A DNA stretch of 58,222 nucleotides from Desulfobulbus sp. (GCF_030824455.1 NZ_JAVBXR010000113.1:1-58222), one strand, 5' to 3'; positions 29,530 through 38,190 are shown, numbered from the stretch's first letter. Program-made: numbers and translations. Notes: generated by a model not told the origin, from the letters alone.

Positions 29530-32139
29530 TCATTCTGCGGTGTTTGCGCGGCCGGCGGCAATGGCGTCGTCAAAAGATCCATCTCGAGGCCCAATCTCCG
29601 GCAACAGCACCTGAAAGGTTGACCCCTGACTCGGCCGGCTGAGCACCGCAATGGCGCCGTCGAGCTTTTTGACAAGGCTCAGCGCCAGGGGCAAACCCAG
29701 CCCCCGGCCGACAAATTTTTCCGAGTAAAAGGGATCGAAGATGTTGACCATCTGTTTTTCGTCGATGCCGCACCCGGTGTCGGTCACCTCCAAACTGCCA
29801 TACCGCCGGCGGTCAGGCGTCCACCCTGCCGGGAACAGGTGGGGCGCGGCAATGGCTTCGCCGGCAATGGAGGCGACGCGCACCACAATCCGGCCGGGTT
29901 CGGGACCGATAATTTCCACCGCGTTGGTGATCAGGGCAGTCAGCACCTGCTCGAGTTGATGCGCATTGGCGGAAACTAGCGGGCCGGGCAGGGGACAGTC
30001 GATTTCCAGGGCAATATGACTTGGCAAGTCGTGGGTTGCCGCGGTCAGACAGTCGCGGCACAACTCGGCAAGATGGAGGGGGCTGCTCGCTTCGGCAAAC
30101 TGACCGGTGTAGATCAGCAGGGCCTGCCCCAGGCCAATGGCGCGTTTGCTGCCTACCAGGGCGTTGGCCAGCAGGCTGCTGACCTTCGATTGAGAAACGC
30201 CTTCTTCCTGGGTCAGTTCAAGATTGCCGACCACGATGGTCAGCAGATTGTTGAAGTGGTGGGCCATTGCTCCTGCCATCCGCTCCAACCCCGCGTTCTT
30301 CAGCAGCAAACGCTCCTGGCGTTCCAGTTGGAGCCGGTAGCCGACGTCGCGGCTCAGGCCAAAGATCACTTGTTGTCCGCTCCACTCGCCCAAGGTCAGG
30401 TACGTTTCCACAGGGATCTTCTCGCCGGTTTTTCCGACCAGCGGCAATGGACAGGCATTGCGTTCTCCGGCCAGGACGGCGGCGACAACGGCCGCAACCT
30501 CCTCCTGTTTGTCCGCCGGATGCACCATCAGGATGTTGCGGCCGATCAGCTCTTCGGGCCGATAGCCCAGACGTCTGGCCGCCGCGGCGTTGAGATGGAC
30601 GACGGCGCCGTTGGTGTCGAGGATGAACACCAGATCTTCGATTGTGTTGAACAGGGCGTCGAGATTTTGCTCATGCTGGCGAATCAGCGATTCCTGCTCC
30701 TTCTGGGCCAGGAAGGAGCCGAGGCGGGCAACGATTTGCTCCAGGGCGATTCGGCTGTAAGGCGCGATCTGGTCGGTTTGCCGCGAGGCCACGTTCAAGC
30801 AGGCGATCACCCGGTCTTGCGAGGCGATGGGGACGACGGCCATGGCCCGCAATCCCTCGTTGCAGAGCTCGGCATTGTCCACCAGCCGTCCCAGTTCCTC
30901 ACAACAGGAGTAGAACGGTTGATTGCGCCGCGCCAGGCGGGCCTGAGGCGAGTCGGCGTCGTAGCGCGCAACAATGCGAACAAAGGTCTCCGACAGTCCC
31001 TGGTGCGCAGCCATGGTGATGCTGCCGTCGGTGCGGTCCGCCAGGTAGAGACCTCCGCAATCGGTTTGCGAAACCTCAATGGCCTTTGCCAGGCACAGGC
31101 GCAGGGCGTCCTGCTGCGAAGGGGCGGTGGTCAGCGCCACATGGAGATCCCGTTCGATGCGCAGCAGTTCCCGCGCCTGCTGCATGTCGGTGATGTCGGT
31201 GGCGGTACAGACAACGAATTCCACGGCGCCGTCCGTATCGCATTTGGGTGTTTTGGTGATGGCCATGTAACGGGGCTCGCTGTTGCCAAACAAAAGCCGC
31301 TGTTCATAGCGCAGAGGTTTTTTTTCGGTGAACACCTGGCGATTGCTGGCCAAGGCCAAGGGCAGGAGGTCCGGGCTGAGCACTGTTTCCAGGCGCTGGT
31401 GGGCCACTTCCGAGGGCGAACGGCCGAAGAAGCAGGCAAAAGCCTTGTTGACTGAACCGTAGGTTTCTGGGTCTTTGAGGTACCAGACGCCAACCGGTAT
31501 AGAATCGAGCAGCAGTCGCTGTTCCAGGGTTTTTTTTCGGAGGTGGGTTTGGGCGCGGTTCTGCTCGGCAACGTCGATGATCACCGAGTGGAGCAAGGTT
31601 TGCCCCTGAAACGGCACTGGCACGGTGTACACGGCCACCGGGCGGATTTCGCCGGAATGCAGCAGGTGCTGAAATTGAAAGCAGAGTTGTTCGTAGGCAA
31701 GCGCGCGCTGCATGTCGCGCATGATGCTTTCCTTGGCAGCGATGTTCAGGGACATGATGGTCATGCCGCGCCAGGCGGCCTCGTCGTGTCCGTAAAACGT
31801 TCGCGCCGCCTCGTTGGCCTTAACGATGGCGCCATTCTCCGGATCAACCAGCAGTTGGACGGCTTGGTTGTGGTGGAACAGGACGCGATACCGCTCCTCG
31901 CTCTCCTGGAGGGACTGTTGCAGCCGCATGTCGGCTTGGCGCAACGAGTCGTGCAGCGCCCTGATCCGGAGGCTTCGGTCGCCAATCAGCAGACCGCCAA
32001 CGCCGCCTATGAAAAAGGGAATGAGATGCTGCGCCGGTGTGTAGGGCCAGTGAAAGAGGAGCGTCTGCACGGTGTTGAACAGGCACAGGGCCAGAGCGCC
32101 GGCGAGGAAAGCAACCAGCAGAGCGAGAGAGCGGGGCAT
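29530..32139 (-). CDS. Membrane-anchored sensor kinase: TM-PAS-PAS-GAF-PAS-HisKA-HATPase
   Basis: The protein has 869 residues from the ATG at 32139; a TTG at 32190 would add 17 and neither start has a clear Shine-Dalgarno. Two adjacent TM helices (about 4-25 and 36-54) have almost no external loop. PAS domains lie at about 80-195 and 210-325, a GAF domain at about 335-490 and a third PAS at about 495-610. The phosphorylation box is AGAMAHHFNNLL with H627: the acidic residue that normally follows this histidine is replaced by histidine. ATPase boxes DTGCGID and GRGLGLPLAL are intact. It is the likely partner of the sigma-54 regulator just downstream. Confidence 0.9.
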   Translation of the reverse strand: MPRSLALLVAFLAGALALCLFNTVQTLLFHWPYTPAQHLIPFFIGGVGGLLIGDRSLRIRALHDSLRQADMRLQQSLQESEERYRVLFHHNQAVQLLVDPENGAIVKANEAARTFYGHDEAAWRGMTIMSLNIAAKESIMRDMQRALAYEQLCFQFQHLLHSGEIRPVAVYTVPVPFQGQTLLHSVIIDVAEQNRAQTHLRKKTLEQRLLLDSIPVGVWYLKDPETYGSVNKAFACFFGRSPSEVAHQRLETVLSPDLLPLALASNRQVFTEKKPLRYEQRLLFGNSEPRYMAITKTPKCDTDGAVEFVVCTATDITDMQQARELLRIERDLHVALTTAPSQQDALRLCLAKAIEVSQTDCGGLYLADRTDGSITMAAHQGLSETFVRIVARYDADSPQARLARRNQPFYSCCEELGRLVDNAELCNEGLRAMAVVPIASQDRVIACLNVASRQTDQIAPYSRIALEQIVARLGSFLAQKEQESLIRQHEQNLDALFNTIEDLVFILDTNGAVVHLNAAAARRLGYRPEELIGRNILMVHPADKQEEVAAVVAAVLAGERNACPLPLVGKTGEKIPVETYLTLGEWSGQQVIFGLSRDVGYRLQLERQERLLLKNAGLERMAGAMAHHFNNLLTIVVGNLELTQEEGVSQSKVSSLLANALVGSKRAIGLGQALLIYTGQFAEASSPLHLAELCRDCLTAATHDLPSHIALEIDCPLPGPLVSANAHQLEQVLTALITNAVEIIGPEPGRIVVRVASIAGEAIAAPHLFPAGWTPDRRRYGSLEVTDTGCGIDEKQMVNIFDPFYSEKFVGRGLGLPLALSLVKKLDGAIAVLSRPSQGSTFQVLLPEIGPRDGSFDDAIAAGRANTAE

Positions 32140-32489
32140 AGGGCGATGGCGTAGTGCAGGCGGACGGGGAACAGAAGAAGAGGCGGTCAATAAAAAAATG
32201 GTTTCTTAACAGGTTACAGAGAAAACAGCTAGTGAATTGCGTGCTGTTTGGATGGGGACCGCCTGGAATCCGTTTTTGGGGGCTCTTCTTGGCAACGGCA
32301 TAGCCTCGCCTTGGCCGACAACCCGGTTTGCGGCCGCTGGTTGTGGCCTGATAGCGTCGATCATCGGCGGCGCGAAAAACCAAACGTCTGAGATCGGGCA
32401 CGCTCCGATGGCGACAGCGGGCGGGCAAGGCGTTGCGGGGGGAGAGATCGACTGCGGCGTTCTTGGCACACAGGGATGTCTGCGCTAAT
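32140..32489. other. Intergenic region between the divergent kinase and GntR genes
   Basis: There is no convincing gene. A plus-strand open frame of 83 codons at 32237-32488 lacks a Shine-Dalgarno and has no family resemblance that I trust. The stretch should hold the kinase promoter, which I could not identify. Confidence 0.35.
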
Positions 32490-32499
32490 GGTTGACCAA
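32490..32499. promoter_or_regulatory. TGGT-TG-ACCA, candidate FadR-type operator half of a pair
   Basis: The ten-base palindrome carries the TGGT...ACCA half-sites typical of FadR-subfamily GntR regulators. It lies about 105 bases upstream of the GntR gene, with a second, longer site downstream. Confidence 0.4.
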
Positions 32500-32532
32500 T
32501 TTATTCAGGATATTTTGATAATTGTCATGATA

Positions 32533-32577
32533 TTGATTGACTGTTGGCTAGCGTCGTAATATTGGTTGAACCAATAT
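32533..32577 (+). promoter_or_regulatory. Promoter of the GntR gene with overlapping palindromic operator
   Basis: TTGATT (32533-32538) and TAATAT (32557-32562) are 18 bases apart. A perfect palindrome ATATTGGTT-G-AACCAATAT (32559-32577) overlaps the -10 box and contains TTGGT...ACCAA half-sites. The layout suggests autorepression by the FadR-type protein encoded 18 bases downstream. Confidence 0.65.
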
Positions 32578-32594
32578 GAGGAGTAATTGAAGGC

Positions 32595-33314
32595 ATGGCC
32601 CCAACTGAGTCCAGAGAAGACCGAGAAGCAAAGAAATACGCCTACACGGCGATCATCGAACGCGTTCGCGCCATGATCGCCGCCGGCGAACTGGCCCCAG
32701 GCGATCGTCTGCCGCCGGAACGCAAGCTGGCCGAAACCTGGGGGGTGTCGCGCGGCAGTTTGCGCCAAGCCTTTCAGGCCCTGGCCGAGCGCGGCGTGAT
32801 TGAGAGCAGGCAGGGCGACGGCACCTATCTGTTGACTGCCCTGGACGCCCCCTTTCCCGGCGAGGCTGTGCTGGCGGCCATCAGCGAGCAGGAGGGTTGG
32901 GTCCGCGACGTGATCGAATTCCGCCAGATGCTGGAACCGTGGATTGCGGCTCTGGCGGCGCAACGAATGCCGCCTGGAACGCTCGATCGGCTCAAAATTC
33001 TGGTCTGCGATCAGCAGCGCGCCTTGCTGGCCGGGCGGGAGGACGACCGTCTGGACGCCGAATTTCACCAACTGCTGGCAGAGTGCGCCGGCAACCGGGT
33101 GGTTGGCCCGGTGATGACTGCCGTCCAGTCGACCATGAACAAGAGCCGATCCGCCTGGCTGCAGAGCAGCGAGCGGCGTTTCGCCTCGGTGGAAGGCCAT
33201 CTGCGCATTATCGACGCCCTGGAGGCCGGCGACCCGGCGGCGGCCAAGGCGGCTATGGAGCATCATCTCGCTGAGGTTGAAACCCATATCTTCAGCGATC
33301 AACAAGGGCAGTAA
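32595..33314 (+). CDS. GntR-family transcriptional regulator, FadR subfamily (FCD domain)
   Basis: The 239-residue protein has an N-terminal winged helix at about 15-80 (PGDRLPPERKLAETWGVSRGSLRQAFQALAERGVI). The C-terminal FCD helical bundle at about 100-230 includes FRQMLEPWIAALAA, the D-x3-H motif (DAEFHQLL) and the later H residues that bind a metal and a carboxylate ligand. The subfamily usually regulates uptake or catabolism of organic acids. It sits 44 bases upstream of a TSUP transporter on the same strand, so the likely target besides itself is that exporter/importer. The promoter carries a matching palindrome. Confidence 0.9.
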   Translation: MAPTESREDREAKKYAYTAIIERVRAMIAAGELAPGDRLPPERKLAETWGVSRGSLRQAFQALAERGVIESRQGDGTYLLTALDAPFPGEAVLAAISEQEGWVRDVIEFRQMLEPWIAALAAQRMPPGTLDRLKILVCDQQRALLAGREDDRLDAEFHQLLAECAGNRVVGPVMTAVQSTMNKSRSAWLQSSERRFASVEGHLRIIDALEAGDPAAAKAAMEHHLAEVETHIFSDQQGQ

Positions 33315-33357
33315 ATTTTTTAAGCATTGCGGCGAACGAGCCGAACCGGAGGACGTT

Positions 33358-34161
33358 ATGACTGTAGAAATTGCGTTGATGTATCTGGCTGTGGGATTGA
33401 TTGCCGGGGTCTTAGCCGGTCTTTTGGGCGTCGGCGGCGGGTTGGTGATTGTGCCGATGCTGATCTTCTGCTTCGTCAGGCAGGGGATTGTGCCGGATCT
33501 GATCATGCATCTGGCCCTGGGCACCTCGCTGGCCAGCATCATCTTCACCTCGATCTCCAGCTTCATGTCGCATCATAAACGGGGCGCGGTTGATTGGGGG
33601 ATCGTCAAGCGGATCGTGCCCGGCATCCTGCTCGGCACCTTTCTCGGCACCTTTGTTGCCGCGCGCCTTTCCACAGGTTTTTTGAAAGGGTTTTTCTGCG
33701 TGTTCCTCTATTCCGTGGCCACCCAGATGTTGCTCAACAAAAAGCCCAAGGCCTCGCGTGAACTCCCCGGAAACGCGGGCATGTTCGGCGTTGGCTCGAC
33801 CATTGGGGTGGCGTCGGCCCTGGTCGGCATCGGCGGCGGCTCGCTGTCCGTGCCCTTCATGCTGTGGTGCAATGTGGCGGCGCATCGTGCCATCGGCACC
33901 TCGGCGGCCATCGGGTTTCCCATTGCCGTTGCCGGCGCGGTCGGCTATATCGTCAACAATCTCCACGGAGTCGGCCTTCCAGCCTATAGCCTGGGCTATG
34001 TCTATCTGCCCGCCCTGGTTGGCATTGTCTGCTCCAGCGTCTTTACCGCTCCCTTGGGGGCCAAGTTGGCTCACGCCTTGCCGGTGGACAAGCTCAAGCG
34101 CATCTTTGCCCTGTTCCTTTATGTGGTGGCCACCAAAATGGCCTGGAGCCTGCTGCAGTAG
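33358..34161 (+). CDS. TauE/SafE-family (TSUP) sulfite/organosulfonate exporter-like membrane protein
   Basis: The 267-residue protein has about eight hydrophobic segments and the duplicated family signature, with GLLGVGGGLVIVPML in the first half and ALVGIGGGSLSVPFML in the second. The ATG at 33358 was chosen for its GGAGG site; the frame extends upstream to 33277, overlapping the regulator gene. Known family members move sulfite, sulfoacetate, taurine or other small anions across the inner membrane. Linkage to a FadR-type regulator suggests an organic acid or sulfonate. A perfect terminator follows. Confidence 0.9.
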   Translation: MTVEIALMYLAVGLIAGVLAGLLGVGGGLVIVPMLIFCFVRQGIVPDLIMHLALGTSLASIIFTSISSFMSHHKRGAVDWGIVKRIVPGILLGTFLGTFVAARLSTGFLKGFFCVFLYSVATQMLLNKKPKASRELPGNAGMFGVGSTIGVASALVGIGGGSLSVPFMLWCNVAAHRAIGTSAAIGFPIAVAGAVGYIVNNLHGVGLPAYSLGYVYLPALVGIVCSSVFTAPLGAKLAHALPVDKLKRIFALFLYVVATKMAWSLLQ

Positions 34162-34191
34162 CCCCTGTCTGCTCGGCCTTTGAGACGCCTT

Positions 34192-34239
34192 GAGGAGAGC
34201 CTTGAGGACGCCGCCGTCCTCAAGGCTCTCCTCGTTTTT
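34192..34239 (+). terminator. Rho-independent terminator of the GntR-TSUP operon
   Basis: A perfect 19-bp stem (34192-34210 with 34215-34233) has a four-base loop and is followed by GTTTTT. Confidence 0.92.
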
Positions 34240-34259
34240 ATCCATTCTGCGGAGGATGC

Positions 34260-35018
34260 ATGAAACGTCTTGTGCTGGTGTTGTTGCTCCTGACAGCCGT
34301 CGTCGCCCATGGCGGCGAAGCGAATCGCGGCGCTCTCCGCGCTCCATCGGTTTGCCGGACGCCGGATCAGCACGACGGCTATGTGCTGGCCATTACCTGG
34401 CAACCGGGTTTTTGCGAGCGCACTGCCTACAACGGCCGCAAACCGGAATGCGAGCGGATGGCCGATGGGCGGCTCACCGTGGACCATCTCACCTTGCACG
34501 GGCTTTGGCCCGACAAAAAAAGCTGCGGCGCCGGGTACGGCCAATGCGGCGGGCGTCCCCTGGATTTGCGCCCGGACACGCTTGCGTACGTTCAACCGTG
34601 GATGCCCAATTTTTATGACGAAACCAGCTTTGGCGAATATGAATGGCAGAAACACGGGACCTGCCAGACCGGGATGGACGACGACGCCTACTTCCGCAAG
34701 GCGGTCGACGCCGTGGCCATGGTCAACAACGCGGCAGCGGGCCGCTACATTGCGGCCCACATCGGCGGGGCTATTTCCAAGCGCGAGTTGTATGCAAAGG
34801 TGAACAGGGAAGTGGGCGACAATCGGGCTGCAAACAGTTTTCTGTTGCTGTGCAAAGGAAACTATCTCTACGAGATCCGGGTCCGGTTGCCCCGGGAATT
34901 CAAGACAGGCGACGGACTTGCCGCACTGCTTGGCCCCGATCTGCCGGGAAAGGCGGCAACCGACCGCAACCAATGCCGGCAGGATCGCATCCTGATTGAG
35001 CAAAGCGGCGAGCAGTGA
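34260..35018 (+). CDS. Secreted ribonuclease T2 family protein
   Basis: The 252-residue protein has an N-terminal signal peptide (MKRLVLVLLLLTAVVAHG, cleavage near residue 20). Both active-site boxes are intact: CAS-I in LTLHGLWP with H80, and CAS-II in EYEWQKHGTC with E127, K131 and H132. At least eight cysteines suit disulfides in the periplasm. RNase T2 enzymes cut single-stranded RNA through a 2',3'-cyclic phosphate; in bacteria they are periplasmic, as in E. coli RNase I. The protein probably scavenges extracellular RNA, or acts on stress RNA. It begins just after the preceding terminator and is followed by the oppositely oriented recR, so it is a single gene. Confidence 0.92.
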   Translation: MKRLVLVLLLLTAVVAHGGEANRGALRAPSVCRTPDQHDGYVLAITWQPGFCERTAYNGRKPECERMADGRLTVDHLTLHGLWPDKKSCGAGYGQCGGRPLDLRPDTLAYVQPWMPNFYDETSFGEYEWQKHGTCQTGMDDDAYFRKAVDAVAMVNNAAAGRYIAAHIGGAISKRELYAKVNREVGDNRAANSFLLLCKGNYLYEIRVRLPREFKTGDGLAALLGPDLPGKAATDRNQCRQDRILIEQSGEQ

Positions 35019-35050
35019 GGCGCCGGCGAAACCCGAGCGCTTAGGTTTTT

Positions 35051-35662
35051 TCAGGAGCGGTCAAGCACCGATTGCCGTGATTCGATGGCCCGAGCCAGGG
35101 TGTGCTCGTCAGCGTACTTGATGTCCATGCCCATGGGGATGCCGCAGGCCAGACGGCTGAGCCGGATGTCGGCGCCTTTGAGCATCTCAGCCAGGTAGGA
35201 GGCGGTGGCCTCGCCCGGCACCGTCGAACTGGTGGCGATCAGCACCTCGTCGACGCCGCCCGAGGCGACCCGTTGCCGCAGTTCGCGAATTTTCAACTCG
35301 TCGGGACCAATGCCGTCCATGGGTGCTATCACCCCGTGGAGGATGTGGTAGGTGCCGCGAAAGGCCCCGGTTTTTTCGATCGCAAGCTGGTCGCCCGGTT
35401 CCTCCACCACGCAGACCAGCCGCGGATCTCGGCCTGGATTGCCGCAGATGAGGCAGGGGTCGGTTTCGGAAAAGGTAAAGCACTGGCGGCAGAGGTGAAT
35501 GGTTTCATGCAGCACGCTCAGGTCGGCGGCCAGGGCTTTGGCCTCGGCGGCCGGACGCCGCAGCATGTACAGGGCCAGACGGGTGGCGGTTTTGCGCCCA
35601 ATGCCCGGCAGGCGGGTCAGGTCGGAAATCAACCGTTCCAGGGCCGGCGGGATGACTTGCAT
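35051..35662 (-). CDS. recR: Recombination mediator RecR
   Basis: The 203-residue protein has an N-terminal helix-hairpin-helix (LTRLPGIGRKTATRLALYML), a four-cysteine zinc finger (CRQCFTFSETDPCLIC) and a Toprim domain (VCVVEEPGDQLAIEKTG, then EVLIATSSTVPGEATASYL). RecR acts with RecF or RecO to load RecA at gaps. Its ATG directly follows the TAA of the upstream ebfC gene, the standard dnaX-ebfC-recR order. Confidence 0.97.
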   Translation of the reverse strand: MQVIPPALERLISDLTRLPGIGRKTATRLALYMLRRPAAEAKALAADLSVLHETIHLCRQCFTFSETDPCLICGNPGRDPRLVCVVEEPGDQLAIEKTGAFRGTYHILHGVIAPMDGIGPDELKIRELRQRVASGGVDEVLIATSSTVPGEATASYLAEMLKGADIRLSRLACGIPMGMDIKYADEHTLARAIESRQSVLDRS

Positions 35663-35971
35663 TTACAGCAAGCCGGGAATGTTGAGGCCGCCGGTCAGAC
35701 GGGCCATTTCCGATTTGCCCAACGCCTTGGCCTTGGCCAGCCCGTCGTTGACTGCGGCTACAATCAGGTCTTGCAGCATCTGGGTGTTGTCTGGCTGCAC
35801 CATGGCTTGTTCAATCACCAGGCTGAGCAGTTCGCCCTTGCCGTTCAAGGTGGCGGTGACCATTCCAGCCCCGGCTGATCCCACCACCTGTTGTCCGCCC
35901 AGATCATTTTGCACAGTTGCCAGTTTTTCCTGGAACTGTTGCGCCTGCTTCATCAAATCGCTCATGTTCAT
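35663..35971 (-). CDS. ebfC: YbaB/EbfC-family nucleoid-associated protein
   Basis: The 102-residue protein begins MNMSDLMKQAQQFQEKLATVQNDL, the conserved helix of the family, and has the VTATLNGKGELLSLVIE strand pair. It forms DNA-binding dimers and in several bacteria is linked to recombination and membrane or nucleoid organisation. It is 50 bases downstream of dnaX and abuts recR. Confidence 0.96.
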   Translation of the reverse strand: MNMSDLMKQAQQFQEKLATVQNDLGGQQVVGSAGAGMVTATLNGKGELLSLVIEQAMVQPDNTQMLQDLIVAAVNDGLAKAKALGKSEMARLTGGLNIPGLL

Positions 35972-36021
35972 AAAGACTGCCTCAAGGGTGTGTGTTCGTC
36001 AGAGGGGGTGCGGGTGCGGCC

Positions 36022-38001
36022 TTATTCCTCGGCCAGGGGCGGCGCGTCGTCGGTTGCGCTCGTTGCGGGTTTGCTGGTCGTGCGGTAGCGCGGGCCGATG
36101 CGGATGTCGCCGACCTGACCGGTGAAGACGTCCAGCGCGGTCAACACCAGGGGGTCGTTGCCCAATGCCCGACGTTCATGCTGCGGGGCCAGACCGTTGG
36201 CCGGATCAACGGCGCAGGCGTTGGAGCCGGGAACCGCGAACTGGATGCTGAGATTTTCCTGAAAAAAATCGAGGATAAATTCGGTCAAGGCGGTGACGTT
36301 GTTGCGCTGTTTGAGCAGGGTGCAGTCGGCGCTGTCGTCGAAATGGATGATCAGTTCATCGCCCTTGCGTTCCACCGAAGCCGCCATCTGCAGGGCTGCG
36401 GCAACCCAGGGCTGCCGCTCGCGCACATACTTGAGAAAGCCGTCCCAATGCTGGCGGATTCTTTTTTTGTTTTCAGGCGGAGCCGGGGCAGGCGGCAAAG
36501 GCGTTGCCGTCGGCTCGGTTTGGGGCGACGGCGGAGCGGCGTTGGCCGGCAAATTTGCGGGGTGGGGCGCTTGGGGCGGTTCTGCTGGCGCTGCCGGAGC
36601 AATGGGCCTTTCGGCTTCGGGCGCAGAGGTTGCCGTCGGTTGTTCGTCAGGATTCGGTTCCGGCTGTTGCGGTGACGGCGCTGGTTTGGGAGGATCGGGT
36701 TGGGGGGCCTGGGTGATCGCCTGCGCAGTAACGGGCGTGGCCGGTTGCGGCTGAGGCGTAGGATTCGGCGGCGTTTGTTGTACTACGGGCTGCGGCGCCG
36801 TTTCCAACCGGCAGGGCTGGGGATTGTTGGTCGGCGTCACCGGCAGGGCGTCGATGGGCGTGCCGGCGAGCAGCTGGTCAAAGCGGGCGATCAGCTCGGA
36901 GACCGGCGCCACGTCGCGGAATTGGACGGCGCGGATAAAGGCCAGCTCCAGCGCAAACCGGGGTTGTTGGGAAAACGAGGCCTTTTCCAGCCCTTCGAGG
37001 AGCAGGTTGAAGAGAGCCGACAGGGTTTCCAGGGAATGTGCGGCTGCCGTCTGTTGCAGGACGGCCAACTCGTCTTCGGTGCGTTCAAGATGCTGACCGG
37101 GGTTGGGGCTGACCTTGCACACCACCAGGGCGCGAAACCAGCTGAGCAGATCGTTGCTGAAGCGTTTGACGTCGGCACCGTGCAGATACATCTGGTCAAG
37201 CAGGGCGTAAACCGTGGCCAAATCGCCGTTGAGCACCGCCGCGGCCAGTTGGGCGACCAGCTGATGGCTGACCAGCCCCAGGATTTCGACCACGTCAACA
37301 GCCCGCACCTCCTGGCCGCAGTAGGAGAAAATCTGGTCCAGGAGACTGAGGCCGTCGCGCACGCTGCCGCCGGCTTCGCGGACAATCATTTCCACAGCCG
37401 CAGGCTCCATCTGGACGCCGTCCAACGCCGCCAAGCGGACGAAATGGTCGGCCAGTTCGCGATGGCCAAGACGTTTGAGTTCGTAGCGCTGGCAGCGGGA
37501 GAGAATGGTCACCGGCACCTTGTGCAGTTCGGTGGTGGCAAACATGAAGTACACATGGTCGGGCGGCTCTTCGAGGGTCTTCAACAGGGCGTTGAAGGCC
37601 TCGGTGGTGAGCATATGCACTTCGTCGATGATGATGATTTTGTAACGCGAGCTGGTGGGCATGAACCGGATTTTTTCTTTCAGCTCGCGGATTTCCTGGA
37701 TGCCGCGATTGGAGGCGCCGTCCACTTCCTGGAGATCGATGCTGGCGCCTTCGGCAATGTCCCGGCAGGAGCGGCAGACGTTGCAAGGCTCGGCAGCCGG
37801 ACCTTGCTCGCAGTTCAGGGCCTTGGCCATGATCCGCGCCAGAGTGGTCTTGCCGGTGCCGCGCACGCCGCTGAAGATCAGGGCGTGGGCAACGCGGTTT
37901 TGCGTCAGGGCGTTTTGCAGGGTGCGAACAACCGGTTTTTGACCGACAACTTCGGCAAAGGTCTGGGGGCGGGATTTTCTGGCAAGAACGAGGTAGGACA
38001 A
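36022..38001 (-). CDS. dnaX: DNA polymerase III subunits gamma and tau
   Basis: The 659-residue clamp-loader ATPase has Walker A GVRGTGKTTLA, the zinc module CEQGPAAEPCNVCRSC and the DEVHML box. Its AAA+ domains run over the first ~370 residues. A proline-rich linker (about 405-530) and a C-terminal tau domain follow. The start is TTG, inferred from the conserved MSYLVLARK beginning; no ATG fits. It is downstream of the SRP RNA gene, a common pairing. I see no clear programmed frameshift site, but did not examine it exhaustively. Confidence 0.96.
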   Translation of the reverse strand: MSYLVLARKSRPQTFAEVVGQKPVVRTLQNALTQNRVAHALIFSGVRGTGKTTLARIMAKALNCEQGPAAEPCNVCRSCRDIAEGASIDLQEVDGASNRGIQEIRELKEKIRFMPTSSRYKIIIIDEVHMLTTEAFNALLKTLEEPPDHVYFMFATTELHKVPVTILSRCQRYELKRLGHRELADHFVRLAALDGVQMEPAAVEMIVREAGGSVRDGLSLLDQIFSYCGQEVRAVDVVEILGLVSHQLVAQLAAAVLNGDLATVYALLDQMYLHGADVKRFSNDLLSWFRALVVCKVSPNPGQHLERTEDELAVLQQTAAAHSLETLSALFNLLLEGLEKASFSQQPRFALELAFIRAVQFRDVAPVSELIARFDQLLAGTPIDALPVTPTNNPQPCRLETAPQPVVQQTPPNPTPQPQPATPVTAQAITQAPQPDPPKPAPSPQQPEPNPDEQPTATSAPEAERPIAPAAPAEPPQAPHPANLPANAAPPSPQTEPTATPLPPAPAPPENKKRIRQHWDGFLKYVRERQPWVAAALQMAASVERKGDELIIHFDDSADCTLLKQRNNVTALTEFILDFFQENLSIQFAVPGSNACAVDPANGLAPQHERRALGNDPLVLTALDVFTGQVGDIRIGPRYRTTSKPATSATDDAPPLAEE

Positions 38002-38088
38002 GGCGGGTACCGGCGGTCAATGATCAGAACAATGGAAGATGCATCGACTGTTCCGGGCGGGGACCAGCGAATTCACCCCTGAAAAAAA

Positions 38089-38190
38089 GGATAGCCAGGC
38101 ACCCCTGTGCACATAAAGAGTGTCACTGCCGCTGCTTCCTTCCGGACCTGACGGGGTTGGTGATTCTTTATTGCACAGGACCCGGCTATC
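38089..38190 (-). ncRNA. ffs: Bacterial signal recognition particle RNA (4.5S-like)
   Basis: The minus strand contains the invariant apical domain GTCAGGTCCGGAAGGAAGCA and long flanking complementary arms ending GATAGCC...GGCTATC, giving an RNA of about 102 nucleotides. The 3' end is followed by a run of seven T (38082-38088), which serves as terminator. It binds Ffh for cotranslational protein targeting. Ends are approximate. Confidence 0.95.

Noticed and set aside
32237..32488. 83-codon open frame between the kinase and GntR genes
   Set aside because: It has a Gly/Ala-rich stretch but no Shine-Dalgarno, no family match I trust, and it runs into the GntR operator region.
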